From WVZH01 sp034430425 (GTDB lineage Bacteria; Chloroflexota; Anaerolineae; Anaerolineales; E44-bin32): a stretch of 29,911 nt of DNA. The notes beneath the pieces are model-generated. The model was given only the letters and a program-made list of their open reading frames with translations, searched no databases and was not told the DNA's origin. Within the stretch, counting starts at the first letter, position 1. Every line of letters begins with the position of its first letter. Position numbers and translations under genes: made by a program. Below are positions 7,206-15,336 of this stretch, one piece after another. The stretch covers positions 1 to 29,911 of the forward strand of contig DAOUEK010000024.1 of NCBI GenBank assembly GCA_034430425.1. The letters are read 5' to 3'.

Positions 7206-9764
7206 ATGTTAGTACCACTTTCTTGGTTAAAGGACTTCGTGGATATCGCATTGTCCCCCCTCGAATTGGCACATCGCCTCACGCTGGCGGGATTGGAAGT
7301 GGAGCAGGTCACCTTTGTGGGGCTGCCGCTTCCCGAGGAAAAATCTGACGGCCAAAGCGGTTCTCGCCACCAATCGGAAACGAACGTAACCGGAATGGCC
7401 TGGGACCCGGAGACGATCGTCGTGGGCGAAGTGCGGGAAGTGATGCCTCACCCCAACGCCGATCGACTCGTACTGCTGCGCTTGTTCGATGGCGAGCAGG
7501 AACACACCGTAATCACCGGCGCGCCGAATTTATTTGAATACAAGGGCAAAGGACCACTCGACAAGCCGCTGAAAGTAGCTTATGCGCGAGAAGGCGCCCG
7601 CATCTACGATGGACACAAACCAGGGCGGGAATTGACGACACTCAAACGCGCCAAGATTCGCGGGGTCGAGTCCTATTCGATGGCCTGTTCGGAAAAGGAA
7701 CTGGGCATCTCGGATGCCCATGAAGGCGTGATCATCCTCGATGATGACGCTCCGGTCGGCCAGCCGCTGGCAGATTATATGGGTGACGTGGTCTTTGATA
7801 TCACCATCATGCCCAACATCGCCCGCGACGCAAACATCCTGGGTGTGGCCCGGGAAATCGCCGCCCTGACCGACAAAAAACTCAAACCACCTTCTTTCGA
7901 GGTGCCCTGGAGTGGGGATCCGATCGAAGGACGCGTGAGTATCGAAATCCGCGACCCGCAACTCAATCCGCGTTTCGTCTTGGGTTTGATTGAAGGTGTC
8001 TCGATCGTGCCCAGTCCCTACTCTGTGCAGCGCCGCTTGCGCTTGGCGGGCATGCGGCCGATCAACAGCATCGTTGATGCAACCAACTACGTCATGCTCG
8101 AAGTAGGCGAGCCGCTGCACGCATTCGATTTCGACATACTGGTGGAACGCGCCGGGAGCAAGGCGCCCAAGATCATCACCCGCCTTCCCGAACCTGGCGA
8201 GAAGCTCACCACGCTGGACGACGTCGATCGCGAACTGGACGATTTCACCGTGCTGGTTGCGGATACCAAAGGCGCGTTGTCGCTGGCGGGGATCATGGGC
8301 GGCGCGGCTTCGGAAGTCAGCGAGAAGACCAAAAACGTGCTGCTTGAGGGAGCTTCCTGGAACTACGTCAACACCCGCCGAACGGTATCGGCCCAGAACC
8401 TCGGTTCGGATGCGGCGTATCGCTTCGAGCGCGGAGTGCATCCGGCTGTCGCCAAACTCGGTGTGCAGCGCGGCCTGGCGATGATGGCCGAACTGGGTGG
8501 CGGGATGATAGCAAAAGGCTTGATTGATGAGTACCCGAAGCCAGTGAAGGATCCTTGTATCGAGATTACGGCGGCCGATGTCGACCGCTGGCTGGGGATT
8601 CATCTACAGCCCACCGAGATCGCAGACATCCTGGGCCGTTTGGAATTCAAAGTTGAGGTCAAGGGAGAAACCATTCGCGCCACCGTACCCGATCATCGCC
8701 TGGATATTGCCGAGGGGATCGTGGGCAAAGCCGATTTGATGGAAGAAATCGCCCGTATTTACGGCTACGACCGCATTCCGGAAACCCAGATCGCCGACAC
8801 CATCCCTCCGCAGTACGGCAATCCATCCCTGGAAGGGGAAGAGCAGGTGCGGGATTTACTCGTCAGCCTCGGGCTGCAAGAAGTGGTGACCTATCGCCTC
8901 ACCTCAGCGGAACGCGAGGCGCGCATGCTCTCGCCGGGCACCGCACCGGACGACAGACCGTATATTAAATTGGCCAATCCGATCGTGAGCGATCGCGTCG
9001 TCCTGCGGCACAGCCTCTTGGCCAACTTGTTCGAGGTGGCCGAACGCAATGCCCGCATTCGTCCCAGGATTGCGATCTTCGAAGTCGGCAGCGTCTATCT
9101 GGCTTCGGAAGAAGGCAAGCTGCCGGAGGAACCGACGCGTTTAGCGATCGCCATCACCGGACCACGAACACCGCCCGCCTGGCAGGGCTCGGACACCGGG
9201 ATCATGGATTTCTACGACTTAAAGGGCATCCTCGGAGCCTTCCTGGACGCTTTGCTTCTCGAAAATATTCGTTATGAAGCACACGATCATCCCATGTACC
9301 ATCCGGGCAAATGCGCCCGCATCTTGCAGGGGGAAAGACAGCTTGGTGTTTTTGGCGAACTGCATCCATTGGTCCAAGAACGCTACGAATTTTCCGAGGC
9401 GCCGATGCTGGCAGCCGAGCTAAACCTGGAAGCCATACTGCAAGCCATTCCCGAATCGCACGAGATCCGGCCGGTTCCCGCCTTTCCACCGGTTTTGGAA
9501 GATCTCGCCGTTGTCGTAGATGAAGCGATTCCCTCGGAACAGGTTCGAGCTGTGATCCAAAACGCCGCTGGCGATCTGCTGATCGAAGTGCGGCTGTTCG
9601 ATCTTTTCCGCGGCGAACAGGTCGGCGCGGATAAGAAAAGCCTGGCCTACGCCCTGGTTTATCAGGCGGTCGATCGCACGCTGACCGATAAAGAAGTGGC
9701 GAAGCTGCGCGCCAGGATCGTGAAGCAACTGGAATCGGAATTGAATGCGAAACTCAGAGATTAG
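7206..9764 (+). CDS. pheT: Phenylalanine--tRNA ligase beta subunit
   Basis: Beta subunit of PheRS: binds tRNA-Phe and edits mischarged Tyr-tRNA. The start is the ATG at 7206 with AAGGA seven bases upstream; it gives MLVPLSWLKDFVDI, the family's N-terminus, and 852 aa. Domains in order: N-terminal B1 segment; an EMAP/OB-type tRNA-binding domain (VGEVREVMPHPNADRL, ~80-210); B3/B4 editing domain (from ~250, with RPINSIVDATNYVMLEVGEPLHAFD); B5 domain; catalytic-like core; and a C-terminal ferredoxin-fold anticodon-binding domain (FPPVLEDLAVVVDEAIPSEQV to end). It is slightly longer than the usual ~800 aa because of a polar insert at ~40-70 before the tRNA-binding domain. The stop overlaps the convergent GAF gene by four bases. 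Confidence 0.97.
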   Translation: MLVPLSWLKDFVDIALSPLELAHRLTLAGLEVEQVTFVGLPLPEEKSDGQSGSRHQSETNVTGMAWDPETIVVGEVREVMPHPNADRLVLLRLFDGEQEHTVITGAPNLFEYKGKGPLDKPLKVAYAREGARIYDGHKPGRELTTLKRAKIRGVESYSMACSEKELGISDAHEGVIILDDDAPVGQPLADYMGDVVFDITIMPNIARDANILGVAREIAALTDKKLKPPSFEVPWSGDPIEGRVSIEIRDPQLNPRFVLGLIEGVSIVPSPYSVQRRLRLAGMRPINSIVDATNYVMLEVGEPLHAFDFDILVERAGSKAPKIITRLPEPGEKLTTLDDVDRELDDFTVLVADTKGALSLAGIMGGAASEVSEKTKNVLLEGASWNYVNTRRTVSAQNLGSDAAYRFERGVHPAVAKLGVQRGLAMMAELGGGMIAKGLIDEYPKPVKDPCIEITAADVDRWLGIHLQPTEIADILGRLEFKVEVKGETIRATVPDHRLDIAEGIVGKADLMEEIARIYGYDRIPETQIADTIPPQYGNPSLEGEEQVRDLLVSLGLQEVVTYRLTSAEREARMLSPGTAPDDRPYIKLANPIVSDRVVLRHSLLANLFEVAERNARIRPRIAIFEVGSVYLASEEGKLPEEPTRLAIAITGPRTPPAWQGSDTGIMDFYDLKGILGAFLDALLLENIRYEAHDHPMYHPGKCARILQGERQLGVFGELHPLVQERYEFSEAPMLAAELNLEAILQAIPESHEIRPVPAFPPVLEDLAVVVDEAIPSEQVRAVIQNAAGDLLIEVRLFDLFRGEQVGADKKSLAYALVYQAVDRTLTDKEVAKLRARIVKQLESELNAKLRD

Positions 9765-10378
9765 GTGCGCCGTTCGGAGAATCCTTCGGCGCGAGTGATG
9801 GCAGCTGACGCCAGCTGCGCCAGGACCATCAACAAATCATTGTCCTCGGGAGTGAAGGGGCGGCCGGGGACTTTGTTTATTGCCTCGATGACACCCAGAA
9901 CGCGGTCACCATCCAGCAGGGGGACGCAGGCCAGTGTCTGGGTTTGAAAGCCGAAAGTCTCATCGACCTGGGGGTAGAAGCGCGAGTCGTTACGCACATC
10001 ATGAATAACGAGTGGTTTGCGTGTATCAGCCACCCAACCGGCGATGCCTTTCCCAGGCGGGAGACGAAAACCGGTTAACTGATTACGCGCCGATCCGCGC
10101 ACAACCGCAAAAACCAGTTCTTCGGTATCTTCGTCCAACAGCAGCAGCGAGCCATCGCTGGCATCGACGACAGCCAATGCAGCCGCCAACAAGTCGTCCA
10201 GGAGATTGATCAAATTGGAATCAGGGGTCATGCGTTGAACGATGTCTTGCAGGGCACTGAGGGCGCGAATCGAGGAACGCAGCATGGCTAGTTCCTCTTT
10301 CATTTCGCGGTTCTCCTGGCGCAGGCGTGCGGCCTCAATTTGTAGGAATCGAATGGGATCGGTCTTTGACTCTTTCAT
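9761..10378 (-). CDS. GAF-domain sensor protein
   Basis: A 205-residue soluble protein with an N-terminal coiled coil (~10-45, RLRQENREMKEELAML) followed by a single GAF domain (~55-195) with the typical GSLLLLDEDTEELVFAVVRG, GIAGWVADTRKPLVIHDV and LACVPLLDGDRVLGVIEAINK blocks. There is no histidine kinase, GGDEF or HTH output domain, so it is either a ligand/redox sensor acting on a partner or one half of a split system. ATG start at 10378 with AGGTGG seven bases upstream. It converges on pheT, overlapping its end by 4 bases. The ligand cannot be deduced. Confidence 0.85.
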   Translation of the reverse strand: MKESKTDPIRFLQIEAARLRQENREMKEELAMLRSSIRALSALQDIVQRMTPDSNLINLLDDLLAAALAVVDASDGSLLLLDEDTEELVFAVVRGSARNQLTGFRLPPGKGIAGWVADTRKPLVIHDVRNDSRFYPQVDETFGFQTQTLACVPLLDGDRVLGVIEAINKVPGRPFTPEDNDLLMVLAQLASAAITRAEGFSERRT

Positions 10379-10514
10379 CTACCACCCACCTCATGATGAT
10401 CTTAGCATAAGTTGCCTGGTGTTGAAAGAAGGTTTCGCTTGTGGGAAGGGAGTCGCTGCGTAAAACACACCGCCTGTGGTCGATGGGTGCATCTTATACC
10501 TAATTCCTGGGGTT

Positions 10515-10544
10515 TAAAAAAAATACCCCGCCACGAAGGCGGGG
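10515..10544 (-). terminator. Intrinsic terminator of the cold-shock gene
   Basis: On the minus strand a perfect 7-bp stem CCCCGCC/GGCGGGG (10544-10538 with 10532-10526) with a five-base loop is followed by TATTTTTTTT. It lies 22 bases after the csp stop codon. Confidence 0.9.
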
Positions 10545-10566
10545 TTGGATGATTGATTCCCAAGGT

Positions 10567-10776
10567 TTAGAGCACTTCAACATTCGCGGCCTGCGGGCCC
10601 TTCGGACCTTCCTCGATGCTGAATTCAACCCGTTGTCCTTCTTCCAGCTTGCGGTAGCCGTCCATGTTGATGGCTGTGAAGTGGACGAAAACATCGTCGC
10701 CATCTTCGCGTCCGATGAAGCCGAAGCCTTTCACGGCATTGAACCAATTAACGGTTCCTTCGATCCTTTCCGACAT
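10567..10776 (-). CDS. csp: Cold-shock protein, CspA family
   Basis: A 69-residue single OB-fold (cold-shock domain) protein that binds single-stranded RNA/DNA and acts as an RNA chaperone in the cytoplasm. Visible motifs: WFNAVKGFGFI with RNP1 KGFGFI (16-21) and RNP2 VFVHF (29-33); C-terminal GPKGPQAANVEVL is characteristic. Start ATG 10776 preceded by AGGAGG with good spacing. It has its own promoter, a long structured leader (~120 bases) and a strong terminator, so it is monocistronic. A long structured 5' leader is common for cold-inducible csp mRNAs; whether this copy is cold-induced is inference. Confidence 0.96.
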   Translation of the reverse strand: MSERIEGTVNWFNAVKGFGFIGREDGDDVFVHFTAINMDGYRKLEEGQRVEFSIEEGPKGPQAANVEVL

Positions 10777-10839
10777 TTCTTTCTAGCCTCCTAATTTTCA
10801 CGTCTTTCTTGGAAGACAGTTCGAGCCGGCAAGACAAAA

Positions 10840-10860
10840 CCGCCGCGTTCGCTCCGGCGG
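10840..10860 (-). promoter_or_regulatory. GC-rich hairpin in csp leader (possible attenuator)
   Basis: In the csp 5' leader, CCGCCG and CGGCGG form a perfect 6-bp stem with a nine-base loop, followed on the minus strand by TTTTG. This looks like a weak intrinsic terminator or a folding element in the leader. A second small hairpin (GTCTT/AAGAC, 10802-10817) lies closer to the Shine-Dalgarno sequence. Confidence 0.5.
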
Positions 10861-10901
10861 CGATTTGGTTTCGGGGTTCGAAATCTGCTTCCAAACACGC
10901 C

Positions 10902-10934
10902 GAGCATGGTATCATGCTCAGTGAGGAGCGTCAA
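10902..10934 (-). promoter_or_regulatory. csp promoter overlapped by an 18-bp palindromic operator
   Basis: On the minus strand, TTGACG (10934-10929) and TACCAT (10911-10906) are separated by exactly 17 bases, a good sigma-70 promoter about 130 bases upstream of the csp start. The -10 box sits inside the perfect palindrome GAGCATG-GTAT-CATGCTC (10902-10919), which would fit a dimeric repressor. The regulator is unknown. Confidence 0.6.
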
Positions 10935-10957
10935 GCCAAAACACCTAATCTACACCA

Positions 10958-10994
10958 CGGTCGATCGATGCAATCAAAGTGGATCCATCGACCG
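10958..10994 (+). promoter_or_regulatory. Inverted repeat next to the ribosome-binding site of the DNPH1-like gene
   Basis: CGGTCGAT (10958-10965) and ATCGACCG (10987-10994) are a perfect 8-bp inverted repeat with a 21-base loop, ending just before the GGGAAGGGGAG ribosome-binding site of the gene starting at 11009. It could be an operator or an mRNA hairpin near the start; no function is proven. Confidence 0.4.
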
Positions 10995-11008
10995 GGAAGG
11001 GGAGAAGC

Positions 11009-11431
11009 GTGAACATCTACTTCTCTTGTTCGCTTACCGGCGGGCGCAAGGATGAAGATATCTACGCGCTTCTTGTGAAGCACCTGCAGGATGGCCAGCA
11101 TGAAGTGCCAACAGCCCATCTTGCCCATCCGGAAGTGATGTCGGTTGAACGCACTGTCGACCCCAATGAGGTCTTCCAAAGAGACATCGATTGGCTTCAA
11201 TCTTGTGACGCGGTTGTTGCCGAGGTGAGCACGCCCTCTCACGGCGTGGGCTATGAAATCGCCTACGCCCTCCGTCTTCAAAAGCCGGTGCTCTGCCTGT
11301 ATGCGCAAGGTGCAGTTGTCTCCAAGATGATTACAGGCAACAACACCACGGGCCTTGTTGTATCAAGCTATCAAGATCACCAACAGGCGCTGGAGATACT
11401 CGACGGTTTTTTAGCGCACGTTTCCTATTGA
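11009..11431 (+). CDS. DNPH1/Rcl-like nucleotide N-glycosidase (nucleoside 2-deoxyribosyltransferase superfamily)
   Basis: A 140-residue protein resembling 2'-deoxynucleoside 5'-monophosphate N-hydrolase (DNPH1/Rcl), which cleaves the N-glycosidic bond of deoxynucleotides in nucleotide salvage or sanitation. Motifs: N-terminal IYFSCSLTGGRKDE (the phosphate/substrate loop seen as YFCGSIRGGR in Rcl), the internal DWLQSCDAVVAEVSTPSHGVGYEI block that aligns with Rcl's ADVVVAEVTQPSLGVGYEL, with Glu83 as predicted catalytic nucleophile. Start: GTG at 11009 after GGGAAGGGGAG; an ATG at 10979 has no ribosome-binding site and lies in the inverted repeat. Substrate preference (dNMP or modified dNMP) cannot be told. 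Confidence 0.85.
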   Translation: MNIYFSCSLTGGRKDEDIYALLVKHLQDGQHEVPTAHLAHPEVMSVERTVDPNEVFQRDIDWLQSCDAVVAEVSTPSHGVGYEIAYALRLQKPVLCLYAQGAVVSKMITGNNTTGLVVSSYQDHQQALEILDGFLAHVSY

Positions 11432-11498
11432 TAGCGCCCAATTAAAGAATCGATGGATCGTATAGCCGCAGAGATACGCACTGGAAAGGAGAGCGGTC

Positions 11499-12146
11499 AT
11501 GAGTGGTAAGGAAATCCATTTGCTCGAGGATTTACATTGGATTGGCCACGCCAGTTTTCGCCTCGATAAACCCATCGTGATCTACATCGATCCATGGAAG
11601 CTGCCTCCAGACAGCCCGCCAGCCGACTTGATCCTGGTCAGCCACGAACACGACGACCATTGTTCTCCGGAGGACATCGCCAAGATCCGTAAGAAGGACA
11701 CAATCGTGGTTGCAAATCCTACGGCTGCAGATAAAATCGGTGCACACGTTACAGTGCTGCGAGCCGGCGAGTCTTTGACAGTGCACGACGTTCTCGTGGA
11801 AGCCGTTCCAGCCTACAACATCGACAAGCATTACCATCCCAAGCAGGCCGGCCACGTTGGTTATGTGGTCAGCATTGCGGGTGAACGCCTGTATTTTGCC
11901 GGAGACACTGACCAGATCCCCGAAATGAAGCAAATTGACTGCGATCTGGCCTTGCTCCCCGTTGGCGGCACGTATGTGATGACTGCGGAAGAAGCGGCGC
12001 AAGCTGCGGCGATAATCAATCCCAAATTGGCCGTTCCGATGCACTACACTGCGGGCATCGCGGGAACGAAGGCGGATGCGGAACGCTTTCAAGAATTGTG
12101 TGAAGTGCCCGTAAAGATTTTTGAAGCGATAGGACCACACAAATAA
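11499..12146 (+). CDS. Metallo-beta-lactamase-fold metal-dependent hydrolase
   Basis: A 215-residue cytoplasmic protein of the UPF0173/YtkL-like branch of the metallo-beta-lactamase superfamily. Visible metal ligands: His49-x-His51-x-Asp53-His54 (SHEHDDH), a His in GHVGYVV, Asp in FAGDTD and His in PMHYTAG near the C-terminus, so a two-metal site is likely complete. It starts at ATG 11499 after AAGGAGAG. It follows the DNPH1-like gene by 67 bases on the same strand. Substrate unknown; members are usually annotated as Zn-dependent hydrolases. Confidence 0.88.
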   Translation: MSGKEIHLLEDLHWIGHASFRLDKPIVIYIDPWKLPPDSPPADLILVSHEHDDHCSPEDIAKIRKKDTIVVANPTAADKIGAHVTVLRAGESLTVHDVLVEAVPAYNIDKHYHPKQAGHVGYVVSIAGERLYFAGDTDQIPEMKQIDCDLALLPVGGTYVMTAEEAAQAAAIINPKLAVPMHYTAGIAGTKADAERFQELCEVPVKIFEAIGPHK

Positions 12147-12248
12147 GCGAACCTGTGCAAGAAGCTGCGTGTTATCAACTGTCGATCGGGAGACGATGCA
12201 CTTGCAGTTGAGGCAAATCCGGGCGGTATCGCCCTACAAGGAGGAATG

Positions 12249-12692
12249 ATGGGCGGAATTCTATGTCCCATTCGAGGAGGTCCTGGAAGCCGGGGCGCCC
12301 TTGCAGCGGGCATCACATTAGCAAAAGAAAATCAGGAAACGCTCCACTTTTTATACGTCGTCAATCTGGATTTCCTCAATCTCACGGAAAGAGGCCGTAC
12401 GCAAGTTATTTCCGATGAAATGCGAGGTATGGGCGAATTCATTCTCCTGCGCGCACAGGCGATGGCGGAGAAAGAGGGTGTCGAAGCGCAATGGACGGTT
12501 CGGCAGGGCAACGTGATGGAAGAGATCATGGCCATGGCGAAAGAAATTCAGGCCTCCCACATCATATTGGGCAAACCCAAGCACGAGGAACAGAATGTCT
12601 TCACGATGGAACGCATGCAGACCTTCGTGCAGCACCTTGAGGAGCAAACCGGCGCAAAGGTCGTTTTAGCGGAACCGGGAGGTGCAGAGTGA
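12249..12692 (+). CDS. Universal stress protein (UspA domain)
   Basis: A 147-residue single-domain UspA-fold protein. It begins GGILCPIRGGPGSRGAL, in place of the usual ILVPxDGS start, and ends with IQASHIILGKPKHEEQN, corresponding to the ATP-loop region. The canonical G-x2-G-x9-G(S/T) nucleotide loop is degenerate, so ATP binding is uncertain. Two ATGs follow AAGGAGG (12238-12244); the second, 12249, has the better spacing. The last four bases overlap the GTG start of the permease, so the two are translationally coupled and the Usp domain may regulate or sense for the transporter, as Usp domains linked to ion transporters often do. Confidence 0.85.
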   Translation: MGGILCPIRGGPGSRGALAAGITLAKENQETLHFLYVVNLDFLNLTERGRTQVISDEMRGMGEFILLRAQAMAEKEGVEAQWTVRQGNVMEEIMAMAKEIQASHIILGKPKHEEQNVFTMERMQTFVQHLEEQTGAKVVLAEPGGAE

Positions 12693-14383
12693 AGATCGGA
12701 CGAGGAGCACTGATTTTAATCCTGATCTTTGCTGTTTGGCTGGCATTCACCCTGGCGGCCGGAGTTTCCGCTGAACCGGCCGGTCAACAAATGGGTGCCT
12801 CCCTCGTCGGGAACGTGATCGATGCGCAGAACCAACCGGTATTCGAAGCCCAAGTTCAACTGCTTCAAGAGAATGAAGTAATCGCCGAAGGTCTGACGCA
12901 GGGAGATGGCAGTTTTCGCCTGACACTTCCCGCGCAAGTCGGGGAAAATTTGGTCCTGCGGGTCGAACGTCAGCATTTTAAGACAACGACGATCGACATT
13001 GCTGCAGATGATCTCACCCAACTCGCCTCCGATGAAGCCGTCACCCTGCCTGCAATCGAACTCCAGCGCAAAATCACGATCGCCTTTTGGGTGGCGACTT
13101 TGGTGTTTCTCGGCATGCTGCTCTTGATCGCGCTGGAGAAGCTGCACAACGTGCTGGCCGCGCTGACCGGAGTATCTCTGGTTCTGGGCGTCAGTTATCT
13201 GGGGAAGCCGCTGATTGGAGACCTGTTTATCTTCGATTTCACGCGGGCGCTGCAGTACGTCGATTGGAACGTGATTTTCCTCATCATGGGCATGATGATC
13301 GTGATCGCCGTAATTGAGGGGACAGGTTTGTTCCACTGGCTGGCGTTCTTCGCCTACCGCGTCTCTCGCGGAAAAGCCTGGCTCTTGATGGCGATCTTGA
13401 TGGTGATCACCGCTGTGGCGTCTGCCTTCCTCGATAACGTCACAACCATGCTCTTGATGACACCGATCTCCGTACAAATCGCCCTGGCAATGGGGCTCAA
13501 TCCGTTAACCCTGCTCGTGCCGGAAGTGCTGGCTTCCAACGTGGGCGGGATCATCACGCTCATCGGTACGCCAACCAACATCCTCATCGGTTCGTATGCC
13601 GATATTCCCTTTTCCGGCTTTCTAAGCAATCTCTCACCCGGCGTATTCATCAGCCTGATCGGCTTGTTCGTGTACTGCCTAATCGCCTACCGGAAAGACC
13701 TGTCCCACACCACGTCCAGGGTCTCCCCGGTTCTGCTTGAGAAACTCGAGGAGAATGCGCGAATCACCGAACCCGCGAATCTGGCGAAAGTCGGCTGGGT
13801 CGGACTGGGGATGCTGGGGCTCTTTCTGGTGGGCGAACACTTCCACCTGATACCGGCGGTCACAGCCATTTTGGGTGCCACAGCGCTGTTGATCTGGATC
13901 AGACCGGACGTGGAGGAGATGATCGAAGCCGTCGATTGGACGACTCTGGTGTTCTTCATGGCCTTGTTCATCGTCGTCGGGGGAATCCAGGAGGTCGGCC
14001 TGATCAGCTTCCTGGCGCAGTGGGTAGCCAGTTTGGTCGGCGAAAATTTACCCCTGGCAATGATCATTGTCATATGGGTAAGCGCACTCTTTTCGACGAT
14101 CGTGGCAAACATCCCCTTCACGGCGGCCATGCTGCCGGTCGTCGGCTATCTCACGAACACCGTGCCGGGGGCGACGAGTCTGGCGCTGTTCTTCTGTTTG
14201 TCCGTGGGATCCGCCATGGGGGGAAACGGCTCGTTGATCGGAGCATCGGCCAACATGGTCACTGCAGGCATCGCCGAGCGGGCGGGTTATCCCATCAGTT
14301 ACGCCTACTTCTTCCGCAAAGGCATGCCGGCGTTGCTGATCACGGTGTCGCTGGCGATGGTGTGGCTGCTGCTGCGATTCTAG
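12689..14383 (+). CDS. ArsB/NhaD-type permease (ion transporter superfamily) with extra N-terminal carboxypeptidase-regulatory-like domain
   Basis: A 564-residue inner-membrane transporter. Residues 1-28 are a signal peptide/first membrane segment; ~35-125 resemble a CarboxypepD-regulatory (transthyretin-like) beta-sandwich (LVGNVIDAQNQPVFEAQVQL, GDGSFRLTLP). From ~130 on there are about 11-12 membrane helices with IT-superfamily hallmarks: FLDNVTTMLLMTPI, EVLASNVGGIITLIGTPTNILIG in the first half and the mirrored ANIPFTAAMLPV and GGNGSLIGASANMV in the second. Family members move Na+/H+, arsenite or dicarboxylates; the substrate is not determined here. The start is a GTG within the GTGA overlap with the upstream Usp gene. 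The extracytoplasmic domain fused to the permease is unusual. Confidence 0.9.
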   Translation: MKIGRGALILILIFAVWLAFTLAAGVSAEPAGQQMGASLVGNVIDAQNQPVFEAQVQLLQENEVIAEGLTQGDGSFRLTLPAQVGENLVLRVERQHFKTTTIDIAADDLTQLASDEAVTLPAIELQRKITIAFWVATLVFLGMLLLIALEKLHNVLAALTGVSLVLGVSYLGKPLIGDLFIFDFTRALQYVDWNVIFLIMGMMIVIAVIEGTGLFHWLAFFAYRVSRGKAWLLMAILMVITAVASAFLDNVTTMLLMTPISVQIALAMGLNPLTLLVPEVLASNVGGIITLIGTPTNILIGSYADIPFSGFLSNLSPGVFISLIGLFVYCLIAYRKDLSHTTSRVSPVLLEKLEENARITEPANLAKVGWVGLGMLGLFLVGEHFHLIPAVTAILGATALLIWIRPDVEEMIEAVDWTTLVFFMALFIVVGGIQEVGLISFLAQWVASLVGENLPLAMIIVIWVSALFSTIVANIPFTAAMLPVVGYLTNTVPGATSLALFFCLSVGSAMGGNGSLIGASANMVTAGIAERAGYPISYAYFFRKGMPALLITVSLAMVWLLLRF

Positions 14384-14435
14384 CTGTAACAGCTACGGGC
14401 GCATGAAGCGACCAGGCTAGAGCTTGTAGAATCAC

Positions 14436-14466
14436 AACGGGGTACGGTAATCCGTACCCCGTTTGA
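14436..14466. terminator. Bidirectional terminator between permease and NifU-like gene
   Basis: AACGGGGTACGG (14436-14447) and CCGTACCCCGTT (14452-14463) form a perfect 12-bp stem with a TAAT loop. It lies between convergent genes. The U-tracts are short on both strands (TTTGACTT on plus, TTGTGATT on minus), but the stem is very stable and the position fits. Confidence 0.8.
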
Positions 14467-14486
14467 CTTCACATGATGAACAGCGT

Positions 14487-14750
14487 TTAGACCGCTTCTA
14501 CACGTTCGATATCGGGAAAGAATTGGCGTACCGTTCCCTCCACCCATCCCCGCAGCGTCGCCTCGGATCGGGGACAGCCTTCGCACGCGCCGCCCATCTC
14601 CACTTTGAGAACGGAACCATCGAAGGCAACCATGCGCACCCATCCGCCGTGATACTGTTCGATGTAGGAACTGACTACCTCAACCAACGCCTGCATTCGT
14701 TCCTCTTCCGGAACGTTAATGGGATGATTGTGAATAACTTCATCCGGCAT
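14487..14750 (-). CDS. NifU C-terminal-domain protein (Fe-S scaffold-like)
   Basis: An 87-residue NFU-type domain. The conserved block HGGWVRMVAFDGSVLKVEMGG-ACEGCP contains the CxxC pair Cys56/Cys59 that binds a [4Fe-4S] cluster between two subunits; it ends FFPDIERVEAV, as in NFU domains. Role: Fe-S cluster carrier or scaffold in the cytosol. ATG 14750 with AGGAGG spaced well. It follows the cNMP-binding gene by 25 bases, probably in the same transcript. It lacks N-terminal NifU or other fused domains. Confidence 0.92.
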   Translation of the reverse strand: MPDEVIHNHPINVPEEERMQALVEVVSSYIEQYHGGWVRMVAFDGSVLKVEMGGACEGCPRSEATLRGWVEGTVRQFFPDIERVEAV

Positions 14751-14775
14751 GACTCACCTCCTGATGCTAGTGCTT

Positions 14776-15336
14776 TCAGGTTTCCGAAGGGGGTTGGATA
14801 CCCCGCTGAAGCAGATCGACAACGTGTGCATGCGTGCTGCGCAGGCGTTCAGCAATCACTTCCGCCAGCCTTTCCAGAATGATAACACCCGTTTCCGCAT
14901 GGGTCTCGCACAATTTCCGCAGCACATCTCCACGCACATAGACGGCTTCGCAATCCTCAAGACAGATCGCCGATGAAGTGTAGGATTGACGCCCCAGGAC
15001 CGCAGACCAGCCGAAGACTCCGTTTCGCTCCACTTCGGCGACATTGAGAACGTCGCCATCATCCGGCTTAAAACGAATGGCGACGCGCCCCGAAATGACC
15101 ACGTAGAGTTTATCGGCAGGATCACCCTGATGGAAGATGACGTGCTCGGCGTGAAAGGTAATGTCCTCGAAACGAGCGATCACCAGCTTCAACTCAGTAG
15201 GCGTGAGGCCATGAAACAGGGGTAAGGTTTCCAGGCTGTGTGCGTACACAAAACCACCCTCGGTGCGGTAGTGTAAGTTTATGCGGACACCCGAAAGGAT
15301 CGAAGTGGAATCCATCCTTTCTTGGCTGACAACCAT
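14776..15336 (-). CDS. Stand-alone cyclic-nucleotide-binding-domain protein (Crp-like sensor without HTH)
   Basis: A ~186-residue protein with one cNMP-binding (CAP_ED) domain: ETLPLFHGLTPTELKLVI, HVIFHQGDPADKLYVVISGRVAI and a phosphate-binding-cassette-like region NGVFGWSAVLGRQSYTSSAICLE, followed by a C-terminal helix. No DNA-binding HTH or effector domain follows, so it is not a Crp-type regulator on its own. The classical PBC Arg (RTA) is replaced (QSYTSSA), so cAMP binding is doubtful. Start: ATG 15336 with AAGGAAG is preferred; ATG 15315 is an alternative. A longer reading to 15840 would overlap the aminotransferase gene out of frame and is rejected. Confidence 0.8.
   Translation of the reverse strand: MVVSQERMDSTSILSGVRINLHYRTEGGFVYAHSLETLPLFHGLTPTELKLVIARFEDITFHAEHVIFHQGDPADKLYVVISGRVAIRFKPDDGDVLNVAEVERNGVFGWSAVLGRQSYTSSAICLEDCEAVYVRGDVLRKLCETHAETGVIILERLAEVIAERLRSTHAHVVDLLQRGIQPPSET

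Noticed and set aside
6352..7272. 306-codon open frame antisense to pheS/pheT, and a 357-codon one at 7530-8603
   Set aside because: Both mirror strongly conserved PheS and PheT coding frames. Long antisense frames are expected from the codon bias of these genes, and neither shows a domain or ribosome-binding site.
10861..10895. tRNA-like T-loop GGGGTTCGAAATC
   Set aside because: No matching T-stem, anticodon arm or acceptor stem could be formed around it.
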